Positions 34,078 through 46,000 of a stretch of 64,000 nucleotides of DNA are shown here, in pieces. The DNA lies in assembly GCF_032362555.1 (NCBI RefSeq), contig NC_083509.1, positions 4,673,001-4,737,000 on the forward strand, read 5' to 3'. Position 1 is the stretch's first letter; every line of letters begins with the position of its first letter. This stretch comes from Amyelois transitella (Eukaryota; Arthropoda; Insecta; Lepidoptera; Pyralidae). A model generated the notes under the pieces. That model was not told the DNA's origin, made no database searches, and saw nothing but the letters and a program-made list of their open reading frames with translations. The position numbers and the translations under genes are program-made.

Positions 34078-37000
34078 TTAATGCTTTTCTAGGGCTTTGA
34101 CTAGTAAATCATTGATGTGAGTTATCAGGTTTCGTGGGTCCACGACGAGACCGGCGGTGACCATTGCATTTGAGAATAACTGTTGAGTCACCATGTTGGC
34201 AAGTTCCTTATCAGTGGAGAGTAGTTTGTGAAGCTTCTTTATGATAGGGTGTCTGAAAAAAATACGATCCATATTAAAATTATCTTCAAGGCATATGTGT
34301 TTGTTTGTCCGCCTTTTAAGTCAAAACTAAGTTATATTTGTACAATAAAGTTTATTTGTTTGTTTTATTTGTACAATGCTTGTACTTCAAATGTATTGCC
34401 AATAAATCAATATAAGGAATCTATTTCGGATGCCAAAAAATATTATTTTTTTATTACCTCTGTCTGTATGTTGTCTGTTGGTTGTTGTGTTAGGCTTAGT
34501 TCAACTTAAAAACTGGTGTACAAAAATATATAAATCCGCCCTCTAGGAAGGCAGGGCCGAGAACTTTATCTTTTTTGAGTCTGGCAGTGAACGAAGTCGC
34601 GTGCACCAGCTTGTAATATATAAGGGGATACTCACTTGGTGTTAATTTCTAAATGTGGCCTCAATAGTGCAAATCTGTTTTCTTCACTGAGATTCTGAGC
34701 TTGCGTCCTGATGAAATGCCGCGCTGCGGCCATCTCTTGTACGGTGATTACGCACGGGTGGGTGTCCAACTTCTGAGTCGTGCGAACTTCAAACACTTTA
34801 CCGACTAAGTTCGATTTTAAATAGGCAATTAATTCGTCTACTTGTGCCTGCTGAAGACCGTCACTTCCTGTAATAAGCAGTAAAATTTGTAGAACTTTTT
34901 ATGGAACACTTTGTAATAAAACCTTGAAAATAAACTTGAATGAAATCGAAAGAGATTAAACGACAGTTTAGATGCATTAATGTACCTACTCTTGGTTTCA
35001 CTATACATATTAAACTTACCAATAACTGCATCATTAGAATCCGAAGAATCTTTTTGCATATCATTTTCAACAGAAACTAGTGTTTTTCCACCAAATTCTT
35101 TTAATTCCAATAGTACTAATTCATCATACATTTCGTAACAGAATAAAACTTCAAGATCCCGCTTTTTAAGTGATTCGAAGTATGGTGAAGTCTGTGCTAA
35201 TTCTCGGCTGAAATGCAAAATAACTATTGACTTTGAGCGTGCCTCTGGGTTAGTTTTACAGTTATTCCCAAAATTTTATCCAAATAAGTTCAAAAGTTTT
35301 TAAGCAAACATACATTCATTCATTTTTACAAACTAACATTAAATAATAAATGGTCCCAGGGACCATTTGGCACCTTTTAAATAAATTTAGTGTTGATTTG
35401 GGTCTAACTTAACACTTTTATTACCATAAAAATTATTGAGTCTAAATATTTTTATAAAAAGTTGTTTATTTAATTTGTATAATTATATTATTTTCGTAAT
35501 AATTACCTTGGAGCAGCTAAGTAGTAAATACACTTCTGGTCGTCTTTTTGTCTCTTGCTGTATTCGGATAGAGATGTGCGCACCCCGCTTCCCAGTTTTG
35601 ATGATTCGAATCGCAACAATTTTGCAATTTCCTCCTAAAATTTAAGAGAGAAGTTTTTCCAACTAAACAATTTACTGGCATTTCTTTTTTGCTTTAAAGT
35701 ATTGAAATTACCTTTTCTTTGAGAAGAGAAGGAAATAATATAAAAACCCACGTAATTAGAAAATGAGTGTGCCGATAAATTTTATAAAGATTATTGAAGA
35801 CAGATATTTTGTCAATCTTTATAAAATGAACACATTATTGGTTTTTGCATATTTTTTATCATGTTACGGGAATTTTTACATCATTAAAAACAATTACCTT
35901 TTCCGTAGGGCTTTGGCTCGTAACAATGCCCTCTTTCAGGAATATGGAGTAATCCTTATAAAAGGTATCATAACCAACCGGGTCCTTCTGTGACATTTCT
36001 ACCATGAACTTTAAGAAACGGTTTGTGAGTACTGTCCGTAGTTTACTGCAAAATATTAGGCCAATAATATTAATAAATTATACCACCTAAATCAGTGTTA
36101 GGTTAACGAAAGTAAATGCGATACAGGGATGTCAATATCTACATCATGATTCATTTTGTGTAATTTGTCCCATATATATTTATAATTTATTTATTTATTT
36201 TCATTCCTGATATTGATTCGACGATAATTTGATAAAATTTCAGATCAAATAGGTACTCTTAGATTCACATGAAAATAAAAATAAAAACTAGAATTAATTA
36301 AATGAAAGATAACTGATCTTACTCACGTGATTAAAGCACTATTCTGCAATAATTCTCGACTTAGATTAAGTGGAATGTCTTCAGAGTCAACTACGCCTGG
36401 AAAAATAAACACCTAGTTTCAGTATTACGTTAATGTATTACAGAGTTATTAATTAACACTAGCGTGGCAAATAAGTGCATATTCTTAAACGATAATTAAA
36501 TCAAGTGCTTAAATTTTTTATTCTATAGAAGTTGCATAAAATTAACGTTACCTTTAACAAAACGCAGCCACTTAGGCAAAATATTTTCAGCTTTGCTCTT
36601 AATCAATATTTTCCTGGAATACAGAGCAACCCCAACATCTGAATCCCGGGACATTTCAAACAGTCCAGGCTTGCCTTCGGGGACATACAATATAGATCTG
36701 ATGCTTAGAGGCGCGTCCGCTTTGTAGTGAAGAGTGAAGCGGGGTTTGTCGTAAGAATTGCTAATAAACTTATAGAATTCTGTGTGTTGCTCAAGCGTCA
36801 CTTCTTTGATATCCATTAGCCAAATGGGCTGAAAGGTAAATAACAACAATAAATTTAGATACTTATTTGAGACAGTACATTATTTTAATACGGTTGAGCC
36901 GCCGACATTACCTTTATAGAATTGACTTGTTCTCCATTCAGCATAATTGGACTGCTAATGAAATTACTGTATTTTTTTATAATATCTGGAAAATAAATAA

Positions 37001-40000
37001 TTTAGATTTTTATAATCTTGTTATTTATTATCTATGGATAAATAAATAAATAAGTTGTAACACATAAGTTTTTGGGTAACCTACTTTTCACGACGTCATC
37101 ATCTGCAAATTCCCTGCAGTCTGTTTTCAGGTGAACTACAATTTTGGTTCCAATAGGCACGTCATCTACCTCTTGAATTTCATAAGTTCCAGAGCTGAAA
37201 CAATTAAATTTTCTATAAAATCATAAATTATAATTGAACATCCCATTTAACAAATCTTTTGCCACCAAGCAAGTACCTATATGGGGCGATATCATATGTT
37301 CGCCAACTTAATCCAGCTTCAAACAAGGTTTCAAATCCATTTCCTACATGTGCAGGATATTTTCCTCCTCAAAGATAATTAATTCGTAATAAAAATAACG
37401 AGTTTAAAAACTTTAATATCATATTAATTTTTTTTTGATAACAAATCAAACACTGATATTAATTCAATAACATCGCTAAATACAGAAACGCCTTCATACC
37501 CGTCAGATGTCCATTTATATCCTGGTGAGCCGGCCTTGCTGCTTCGGGTTAGGACTTCAAGTTTATCAGCGACCATAAAGGCAGAATAAAAGCCCACACC
37601 AAACTGACCAATGATTGAACTTGCTTCATCTGCACCTTTCTTTTTTATTTCCTCGATAAATGATTTTGAGCCCGACCGAGCTATGGTCCCTAAATTTTCA
37701 GTTAATTCCTCTTTTGTCATACCAATACCAGAATCCTAAAAAGAAAAATATCATTAGGGCTGAATTTTTTGGTTCACTTTCCTAGTGAAGGAAAAACATA
37801 GTTGGTGCCAGCTGGTTCTCTTCCCATGCAGATCGTAAAAGTGAATCAAGGTAAAAGGCTTATATACTTGGGATTCTTATATCATCTGAATATTTATTTC
37901 ATCATTAACCCATACATCGTAACATGGCCTTCCAGTCATTTCGAGGTTGTGGGATCTCTCTTCTACTTTAGTAGTGATAAAAACGATTACCTGTATTCAT
38001 GTTATTATTTTAAGTAGATTTAATTGTAATGGTACCAACATTATGTACATTCTATTTTGTGACTAAGGCATAGTCTTATAAACTTGGGATTCCTTTAGTA
38101 GGCGATAGGCTAGCAACCTGTCACTATTTGAATCTCAATTCCATCATAAAGCCATACAGTTGAATGCCTACCCTGCAAGTAGTATAGTTGTGACTATATG
38201 TATGTACTTACAAACCAATAAATTCATTAAAAAAAAATTAAAATTTTCATTATTATTTATTTTACATACCTGTATTGTAATGGTTCTATTTTGTTTATCA
38301 GTTGTAAGTTTTATCTCCAATGGTCTGTCTGTTTGCTCCAGCTTGGGAGACTCTGGGCCTGCACTCACACTCAAGTAACGGAATTTCTCCAATGCATCAC
38401 TGGCATTTGAGATTAACTCTCTAATGAATACCTGGCATAAAATATAGTATGTTCACATGTCATTTTTTACAATCAAATTATACTTAAATGATAAAAAGAT
38501 AAAGCTAGAATTTCTTCTAGTACAACCCAAGAGCACATATGGAACATGCCAAATTTCAATTCTTTTGACTCATCAGTTCGGGATGTGCATTTATATTTTA
38601 TATTAATATCAGTCAATCTGTGTTCAAAACCTGACATACTCCAGGATAAATCCAGGATCCACGATAAAAGGTATACCCCGGTCTCCTCTCCAGAATGATG
38701 CAGATGCAACCGGAATTACCAGGAGCCACTAGCCAGGAGTAGTCAATTGGTGTCTACTTTTATATTGAGATAGATATGACAAATGATAAAAATTCATAGA
38801 TGTTCCCGCACATAAGAATGACCAAACTGTGTTAAAGGCAACTAAGAGAATGGCTAATAAACTTGGGACTCTTCTTGTAGGTGATGGGCTAGCAACCTGT
38901 CACTATTTGAATTTCAATTTCATCATTTAGCTAAAGAGTTGAGTGTGGCCTTACAGTATTTTCAAAACTTTCTGGCTCAATCTACTCTGCAAGGGATTTA
39001 GACGTGAGTATATGTATGTAAGCCTCAGGCAAAATTAGTAGAAAAACCATAGACAAATCTTGGATTTTCATAATCCTATCAACAGTCTGAAACATGAACC
39101 AAACCTCTTTATCAGAGTACAGGGATCTTGCAACAATATCCAATAACATCCGGGTTTCAGCTTGGAACTCCCGTTTTTCGGATTGTCCTTTTATGGTCTC
39201 CTTTTGTTCTGTCACAGTACTGTAATGTACGCATCTTGGTAAAAGGATATTTCCATCTGTAAATATTTTTAATTGAGAATATGTAATGTGAAAATAAGGG
39301 TTGTATAGTATGTTTATAATCAGTAAAAGCTAGTCTTAAAATTAAATATATTTTCAAAAAACTGATAGCGGCCATTAAAGAAAAGCAACAGAATTTATGA
39401 ACTTATAATTTTGGGATTCTTAGGTAATGGGCAACCGCTGTCACAATATGAATCTCTATTCTATCATTAAGATATGACATTTAAAGAATCACTGAAAGTC
39501 CAGTGGAAACCATAATATATAAAAGGAAGAAAGTAGAGGCGAACACCTAAACATGGTCAATCAGTCTTAAAGAGGCGAGAGAGTAGACTGTTGGCTCTGC
39601 CCGCAAGGGATAAAGACGTATTTTTGAATATATACCTGTATTTATGTAAAAAATTAAATTTGTCTGTCTGGTAGGTACATTATAACTTCTAAACAAATTT
39701 AAATGGGTCTTCACAGGTGGATGACATAGATGACCTATAGGGTTGCCATCCGTCCGGGATTCCCCGGATTTATCCTAGTTTAGAGGGCATCCGGGGAGCG
39801 TCCAGGGAAGGTTTCATTCATAGACCGGGTTTTTAAAAATTAATAAATAAAAAAAAAATATTATTTTGTTTTAAAATTTTAATACCCAATGTAACTTACA
39901 AAGCTGTAACAGAATTAAAAAAGCTGATTTATATAAACAATTAGTAACAAACTTAGAGGCTTTCGGACTCTAAAATCCGGGTTTTTACGAGTCTTGTCCG

Positions 40001-40966
40001 GTTTTCTGAATTTAAGAGATGGCAACCCTAATGACATATAATATGGAAAAACGTAAATTGAAAACTAACTTTAAGCACTGCTTCAAAATTCTCAAATAGT
40101 GTTGAACATGGTTTACATTTTTTTTTGGTATTAATAAAGACATGGGAACATTTAAATAATGCCATGGGAACTATAGTTTTTGCTAGATTGAAAGGTACCA
40201 TATGTACTTCTCCAGACTCTTAAGATTAATAAACCCATGAAGAGGTAACAAACAAACAAATAAATTCACATTTTCATTAACAATTAAAGTTTGGATTATG
40301 GGAATAGAATACTATAAAATCAACAATAATATAAGTCTGGATTAGTTTCCACAGACTATGCGAAAGCTAGTCACACATCAAGAAATGGGAGATAGGAGTA
40401 TATGCACACAAACACACATAATGACACACAGTGTGGGTATACATATGGCAAAAAAAATGTTGTGTAATTCCTATTGAAACATTACAATACATGTAGTTTA
40501 GGTTGAAACTATGTAGGGATGGTACAATTTTTTTTATTAGTCCTAGTTTTAGTTTGTATACATATTTCAGTACCATATTTACAATAAAAAATCAGTTTGT
40601 GTGTTCTGTTCCCACGTCGATTTGCTTAGTTAGAGTGATTTCTAAATGGGCTACGGCGTCGACGCAGCGATCGGCACATAACAGTCTTCTCTCTAGCGTG
40701 TAAGCAATAGGTTTAGCATACAGCGTATAGTAAGAATTTATTGTTAGAGAACAAATAAATCGGTGCAGTTACTGATTGTAAAAGTGATTTATTCATCATC
40801 CCCAAGTTACCACCCTACACATTTATAGAAGTCACTCTACAATATACTTACTGTTAAGTATCTGAGGCTTAAAGGAGTTGCAGGTTTTGGAGTTATTATA
40901 TACTGTAATTGGTAATCTTCTTGCAGAAATCACAGAAGATCGAAGTTTGAGTCTCAAAGCTAACAT
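34078..40966 (-). CDS. Trap1: TRAP1, mitochondrial Hsp90 chaperone (Hsp75)
   Basis: An ATP-driven Hsp90-type chaperone of the mitochondrial matrix. Exons in transcript order: 40852-40966, 39105-39256, 38270-38431, 37500-37735, 37085-37194, 36912-36985, 36552-36828, 36327-36396, 35898-36045, 35507-35634, 35020-35207, 34636-34867 and 34078-34252. They sum to 2,067 nt, 688 aa, the usual length. The N-terminus ([19 protein letters not shown]) is Arg-rich without acidic residues, a good matrix targeting signal. The GHKL ATPase motifs are present: [15 protein letters not shown] (about 94-108), [11 protein letters not shown] (144-154) and [16 protein letters not shown]. The middle domain has PIWLMD and the C-terminal dimerisation domain ends [10 protein letters not shown] reverse-strand AATAAA is at 34030-34035. 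Introns 1 to 3 carry family A repeats and a hAT-type MITE. Confidence 0.96.
34260..34615 (+). mobile_element. Decayed Helitron-like segment
   Basis: It ends with GAACGAAGTCGCGTGCACC followed by AGCTTG, a degraded version of the Helitron 3' hairpin and CTAG. The 5' border is not clear. It lies in the last TRAP1 intron. Confidence 0.35.
37805..38206 (+). mobile_element. Two family A fragments in TRAP1 intron 3
   Basis: 37805-37880 keeps a decayed head part (CTCTTCCCATGCAGATCGTA). 38060-38206 keeps the central and tail parts (GGCTAGCAACCTGTCACTAT, then TGACTATATGTATGTAC). They may be one old copy split by other sequence. Confidence 0.5.
38600..38740 (+). mobile_element. Family B fragment
   Basis: Contains CCTGACATACTCCAGG, GATCCACGATAAAAGGTATA and CCCCGGTCTCCTCTCCAGAA, equivalent to 21945-22020. 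It lies in TRAP1 intron 2. Confidence 0.5.
38830..39020 (+). mobile_element. Family A copy, head-truncated
   Basis: Plus-sense, from GTTAAAGGCAACTAAGAG through TGATGGGCTAGCAACCTGTC to the tail GGATTTAGACGTGAGTATAT with TATG units. It ends about 85 bp from TRAP1 exon 2. Confidence 0.65.
39385..39640 (+). mobile_element. Decayed family A copy
   Basis: Recognisable only in patches: ACTTATAATTTTGGGATTCT, AATCTCTATTCTATCATTAA, then TTGGCTCTGCCCGCAAGGGA and TAAAGACGTA. It is one of the oldest copies in the window and lies in TRAP1 intron 1. Confidence 0.5.
39738..40030. mobile_element. hAT-type MITE
   Basis: A 293-bp non-coding element with inverted ends TAGGGTTGCCATC... and ...GATGGCAACCCTA. The flanks ATGACCTA (39730-39737) and ATGACATA (40031-40038) match at seven of eight positions, as expected for the 8-bp duplication of hAT elements. 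Inside, a GTCCGGGATTCCCCGG segment near one end pairs loosely with TCCGGTTTTC near the other. It lies in TRAP1 intron 1. Confidence 0.75.
40642..40782. repeat. Possible 141-bp insertion between direct repeats
   Basis: The octamer AGTGATTT occurs at 40634-40641 and 40783-40790, framing a segment with locally raised GC at its left end (GCTACGGCGTCGACGCAGCG). No family recognised. Low confidence because the octamer is short and AT-rich. Confidence 0.25.
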
Positions 40967-41561
40967 TTTAAGATAACTATTATGCACACGAAAAATATAT
41001 AGCCAACCTAACTGTTAGAATATCCAATACTTTTTATTCAAATAAATCAAATGTAACAAAAATATATTTATTTTGTAAGAAATCAATTGTTTTTCATGAA
41101 ATTATAACCTCTTGTAGAATAAATCATCCAACGCTCAATGATTGGTGATTGGAGTCAGAGTCTCTGACTCAGAGATTGAAGTGGAGTATCTATCAATGTC
41201 AAAACAAAAATTGCCATGCAAAATTCAAATCCACAAAAATAGGTAGCTACCTTAGATTATACAAAAAAATAATTGTACATTATAAATACAGATACAGATA
41301 CAGATTAAAAAACATTCCATATATTTTTAAGTATGTGGATAGCCAAATTTTAATCCAGCGTACTTATAAATCACGACAGTTCAGTGACGAATCGTCATTT
41401 TACGTAATATGATATTGCCAAACTATGAAAATTTCCTGAAATGTGGGAAAGACATAAATTTTGGAAAAAATGAATAAAATTATGTATTGACGATTTAAAT
41501 ATTATTGATATAGGCTTTTGTTTAGATTTCATAAATGATGTGACGTAATTTAAGTTGTTAT

Positions 41562-41787
41562 GCCGTGTGGTTCTCGGCAATAATAGAAAAAGAATAGGAC
41601 CACTTCATCTCTTTCCCACGGATACCGTAAAGAGCGACTAAAGGATGGGCTTATAAACTTGGAATTCTTCTTTTAGGCTACGGGCTAACAACCTGTCACT
41701 ATGTGAATCTTAATTCTATCACTAAGCTAGACAGCTGAACGTGGCTATCAGTCTTTTCCCGATTGTTGGCTCTGTTTATTCGTGCAG
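41562..41787 (+). mobile_element. Family A SINE-like repeat
   Basis: Plus-sense and nearly full-length: head GCCGTGTGGTTCTCGGCAAT, central TTCTTTTAGGCTACGGGCTA, and TGTTGGCTCTGTTTAT at the tail end; the TATG tail is lost. Confidence 0.7.
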
Positions 41788-42302
41788 AATTAAAATTAAT
41801 AATATTAAACTATAAATAAAACAAAATCATAATAAAATGGAGGCAAATTCTATTTTTTACTTACTTTAGGCGCTAAGATTAATAATTATTAGTAATTTTT
41901 AGTTTGCAGTTGTCACTATAACAAAAATTATAAGATTTATGTGTTAGTACCTGGGTAACCGAGTGGTGCTCGGTGGACGTCAGAAAAACTACAAAAAAAT
42001 AGTAAAAGCAGAAAACTATAATAAGTAATTCACAAAAAGAAAAATAAGCCATTAAAAATAGTAAGTAAACACAACAAGAAACATCAATACCCACCAAAAA
42101 TAGCAAATAAAATATTAATATATAAAATAAAATACTATCCGTTGAACAGGGATACAGGGATCGAGTATAGATCGTCAAGCAGTCGTGGCGCTAATTTGAA
42201 ATATCTGTTAGTGCAACTGGGCGTATAAAATTATTTTAGCTAAGTGCCATATCTGGGAAAATTCGTTTTTCCATTTTTTTCATCTAAAATCATATTCCCA
42301 TA

Positions 42303-42743
42303 CTAGCTTCCGCCCACGACTCCGTCCGCGCGGATGTCGGTCTTCGCGTGGATGGTTTATTTCTCCATTTTGAGTAACTCTGCCAATGACATCTTATAAA
42401 TATCTATTGGACCCAAATATGGCTAGGCTTCGCCTAGCATGTTTCGATGTTTTAGTAAGAGAAGATCGCTTAAACTGAAAAATTAAGATTTATTTTTCTA
42501 CGTATTTTTCCAGGATAAAAGGTATCCCATTTTATGCACAGGATAATAAGGTATAATTATACTAAGTTTCATTGAAATCGAACGGTTAGTTTTCACGTGA
42601 TGCCTGAACATACAGGCAGACAAAAAAATTTTTAATCACATATTTGTTTTTGGTATCGATCCAGTAACACCCCCTGCTATTTATTTTTTCAATATTTTCA
42701 ATGTACAGAATTGACCCTTCTATAGATTTATTATATGTATAGA
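42303..42743 (-). mobile_element. Non-autonomous Helitron, shorter sister copy
   Basis: The minus strand begins TCTATACATATAATAAATCT and ends GCGGAAGCTAG, with host A and T on either side. It has the same ends as 33104-33714 but is 170 bp shorter, differing mainly in the middle. Confidence 0.85.
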
Positions 42744-42774
42744 TAATATGGTTGGTCATGCATAATTTCGGGGT

Positions 42775-42870
42775 GCAATAGCGCTTCACTGGTGGCTCAT
42801 TGATTAGATGATTGATTCGCTATCGGTTTTCACGTCGAAGGACCCGGGTTTGATGCTCAGCAACATTTAC
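42775..42870 (+). repeat. tRNA-like SINE head, degenerate
   Basis: TGGCTCATTGATTAGATGA resembles a degenerate A-box region and CCCGGGTTTGATGCTC a B box 75 bp later, followed by a T run. Stems of a real tRNA are not evident. Confidence 0.35.
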
Positions 42871-42904
42871 TTTTTTTTGCTTATACTATTTTTGTTTTAG
42901 TGAC

Positions 42905-43051
42905 TGATATGAAAACTCATTGCTCTACTCATAGAGCTCCTTAGTTACCAACTATGTTTATAACGTCACTTATTACTTGTATTTCAATACGCGCTGTTTT
43001 AAGCTGAATAAAACCAACGTTCCTTATGGTTTTGTCTTTATTCTTGTATCA
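42905..43051 (+). repeat. 5' LTR
   Basis: 147 bp, starting TGATATGAAAACTC and ending TTCTTGTATCA. Reads identical to 46701-46847. The internal sequence TTTTAAGCTGAATAAA at 42997-43012 is complementary to the putative primer-binding region just past the LTR (43053-43068). Confidence 0.93.
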
Positions 43052-43098
43052 ATTTATTCAGCTTAAAAAAAAAAATACTTATATGTAGTTAATTCACA

Positions 43099-46000
43099 AT
43101 GGCACTAAAAGAAGCAAACATTACTCGTTACTTACGACCCGAGAGATTCGATGTTGAACCTACGACTGCGGGCTCGGATCTACGATGGATTCACTGGCGG
43201 TATTCTTTTGAAAATTTTATTTCTGAGGAAGCGGCTTCTGCTAGCGATGCGATTAAATACAAACTTCTTGTCAACCATATTTCGCCGAACATATTCAATT
43301 TTATACGAGATTGTGACAAATACACTGATGCCATCACAGCTTTAGATAATGTCTATGAAAAACGACGCAATATAATTTTGGCCCGACATATTTTAACATC
43401 AAGACAACAAAAATCTGGAGAATCAATAGCCGAATATTCCAGATCTCTTACTCTTCTTGCACACGACTGTCATTTCAAAAATGTTACTGCTGAACAGCAC
43501 CAAAACGAGACAATACGTGCTACTTTCATTGCGGGTCTTTCTTCAAACAAAATCAGAGAGAGATTATTAGAGAAATGTACTATGACTCTAGATGAAACTT
43601 TGAACCTTGCAATTTCTCTTGAAAGCGCAGAGAATACATCAAATATAATTGAGTCGAAAGCTAGTTCAACTACGTTTTCGAATGCTGTTCCGAACTCAAA
43701 ATCGCAACTTCAAGAAGACCAGCGACAAAATACAGCGGATATTCAAAATCAGAGACGAAAGTGCTTCTTTTGTGGTGGTAATGTTCATCAAAGAATAAAA
43801 TGTCCTGCCTTTCACGCTGAATGTCAACTTTGCTCCAAAAAAGGACACTTTGCCAATGTCTGTAGAAATGCAAGGCAACGTAACACGAACGCCGCAATTG
43901 TTTCATCGGATGATGAGACTCCTCTTCCGAATTCTAATGTCTCGACAATTTCAGCAGCGTCTCCATCGAGTCTGCACAAAGCTTCTATCTCTATTATCGT
44001 TAATGGCTACCGTGCTGACGCTTTAATTGATACTGGCAGTTCCATTACTTTTATCGATAATGTTCTTGCGCAAACAATGAAGTTAAAGAGGAAACCATGT
44101 AAACAAGCTGTAACTCTTGCGTCGCTTAATCATGTATCTTATGTAGAAGGATTATGTCATGCAAACATACAAATTGAAAAACATGTCTATAAAAATCATC
44201 CATTACTCATCGTTAACAATCTCTGCGCTGACGTTATCATTGGACATGATATTTTGAAGCATCATTCATTATTGGAATTAAAATTCGGCGGAGATAAAGA
44301 ACCGTTAAAAATTTGCAATGTCCTCGAGGCTACAGTCCCGCCAGCATCTGTTTTCACAAATTTATCACCTTGCATCAAACCAATCGCAATCCGTTCTCGA
44401 CGCCACTCAGATGAAGATCAAGAATTTATATCGAACGAGATTTCAAATTTATTAAAAGATAAAGTAATTGAACCAAGCATCTCACCATGGCGAGCTCAAG
44501 TTCTGATTGCTGGTGGAGGGCATCACCGCAAACGATTGGTTATTGATTATTCTCAGACCATTAATCGCTTTACTGAATTAGATGCTTATCCTTTACCGAG
44601 CATTGACTCAATAGTTTCTCAAGTTGCGAAATACAATTATTTCAGCCAAATAGACCTCAAAAGCGCCTATCATCAGGTACCAATCCTTTCCAAAGAGAAA
44701 CCTTACACGGCGTTTGAAGCCTGTGGAAATTTATACCAGTTTACCCGTATTCCGTTTGGGGTAACAAATGGAGTCGCAGCCTTCCAAAGGACCCTTCACT
44801 ATATTATAAATACTGAAAAGTTAAAGGGAACCTTTGCTTATCTAGATGACGTAACCGTCTGCGGGGAAAATAAGCAAGATCACGATGAAAACTTACGCAA
44901 ATTTATGGGAGCAGCTGAGAAATATCATCTCACTCTGAACAAAAATAAATGTACCTTTGGTGCGGAATCGATCAATCTCTTAGGCTATACTATTGAACAA
45001 AATATTATTAAACCTGATAAGTCACGTCTTGAACCACTTTTAAACTTACCTATTCCAACAGACGCAGCTTCTCTTAAAAGAACTCTTGGTCTATTTGCAC
45101 ATTACTCGAAATGGATTGACAACTTTTCTTCCAAAATAAGACCATTGGTGCAAACAACGTTTCCTCTCTCTGAAACTGCAATCAACTGTTTCAATAATCT
45201 TAAGAAAGATATTGCTAAATCTGCATTAGCAATTATTGACGACAAAGAAACATTAACTGTCGAAACTGATGCTTCAGATTTTGCTATCGCTGCTACTCTA
45301 TCACAGAAAGGACGACCAATAGCATTTTTTTCGCGCACTCTTACTAACTGTGAACGTCGACAACCTTCGATAGAAAAAGAGGCAAGCGCTATAGTAGAAG
45401 CGCTTCGTAAATGGCGACACTATCTAATTGCGAGACATTTTTTACTAGTTACTGACCAACAATCTGTAGCATTCATGTTCAATCAGACGCACAGTAGCAA
45501 AATTAAAAATGAGAAGATAGAAAGATGGCGTCTTGAGCTATCTTGCTACCGTTATGACATCGTTTACAGACCAGGAAAACAGAATCTTGCGGCTGATGCA
45601 CTATCACGCATATGTGCCAATGTTAATAGTTCCACTAATAAACTACTAGAGTTACACAAGTCTTTATGTCATCCGGGAATTACGAGAATGATGCATTTCA
45701 TTCGCACCAAAAACCTGCCTTACTCAGTAGAAGATGTCAAGAGGATGACCGCGGCTTGTGGTGTTTGTGCAGAAATCAAACCACGTTATGTAAAGAATGA
45801 AGGAACTTTGATTAAAGCAACCACACCCTTTGAGAGACTTAATCTTGATTTCAAAGGACCCTTACCTTCAGATTCGGCAAATAAGTACATTTTAACAATA
45901 ATCGATGAGTACAGCCGTTTTCCATTCGCTTATGCCTGCAAAGATATGTCTGCTGCCACAATAACAAAATGTTTGAAGGATTTATTCTTTATGTTTGGAA

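Noticed and set aside
37424-37499. Extension of TRAP1 exon 4 to the end of the open frame
   Set aside because: The donor at 37498-37499 joins in phase to the next exon and continues the known Hsp90 sequence; the extension is intron read-through.
39105-39219. Shorter TRAP1 exon 2 using an acceptor near 39220
   Set aside because: Ending the exon at 39256 uses a better acceptor, keeps phase with exon 1 and gives a family-like length.
42775-42870. tRNA gene
   Set aside because: The box B is degenerate and no cloverleaf could be drawn.
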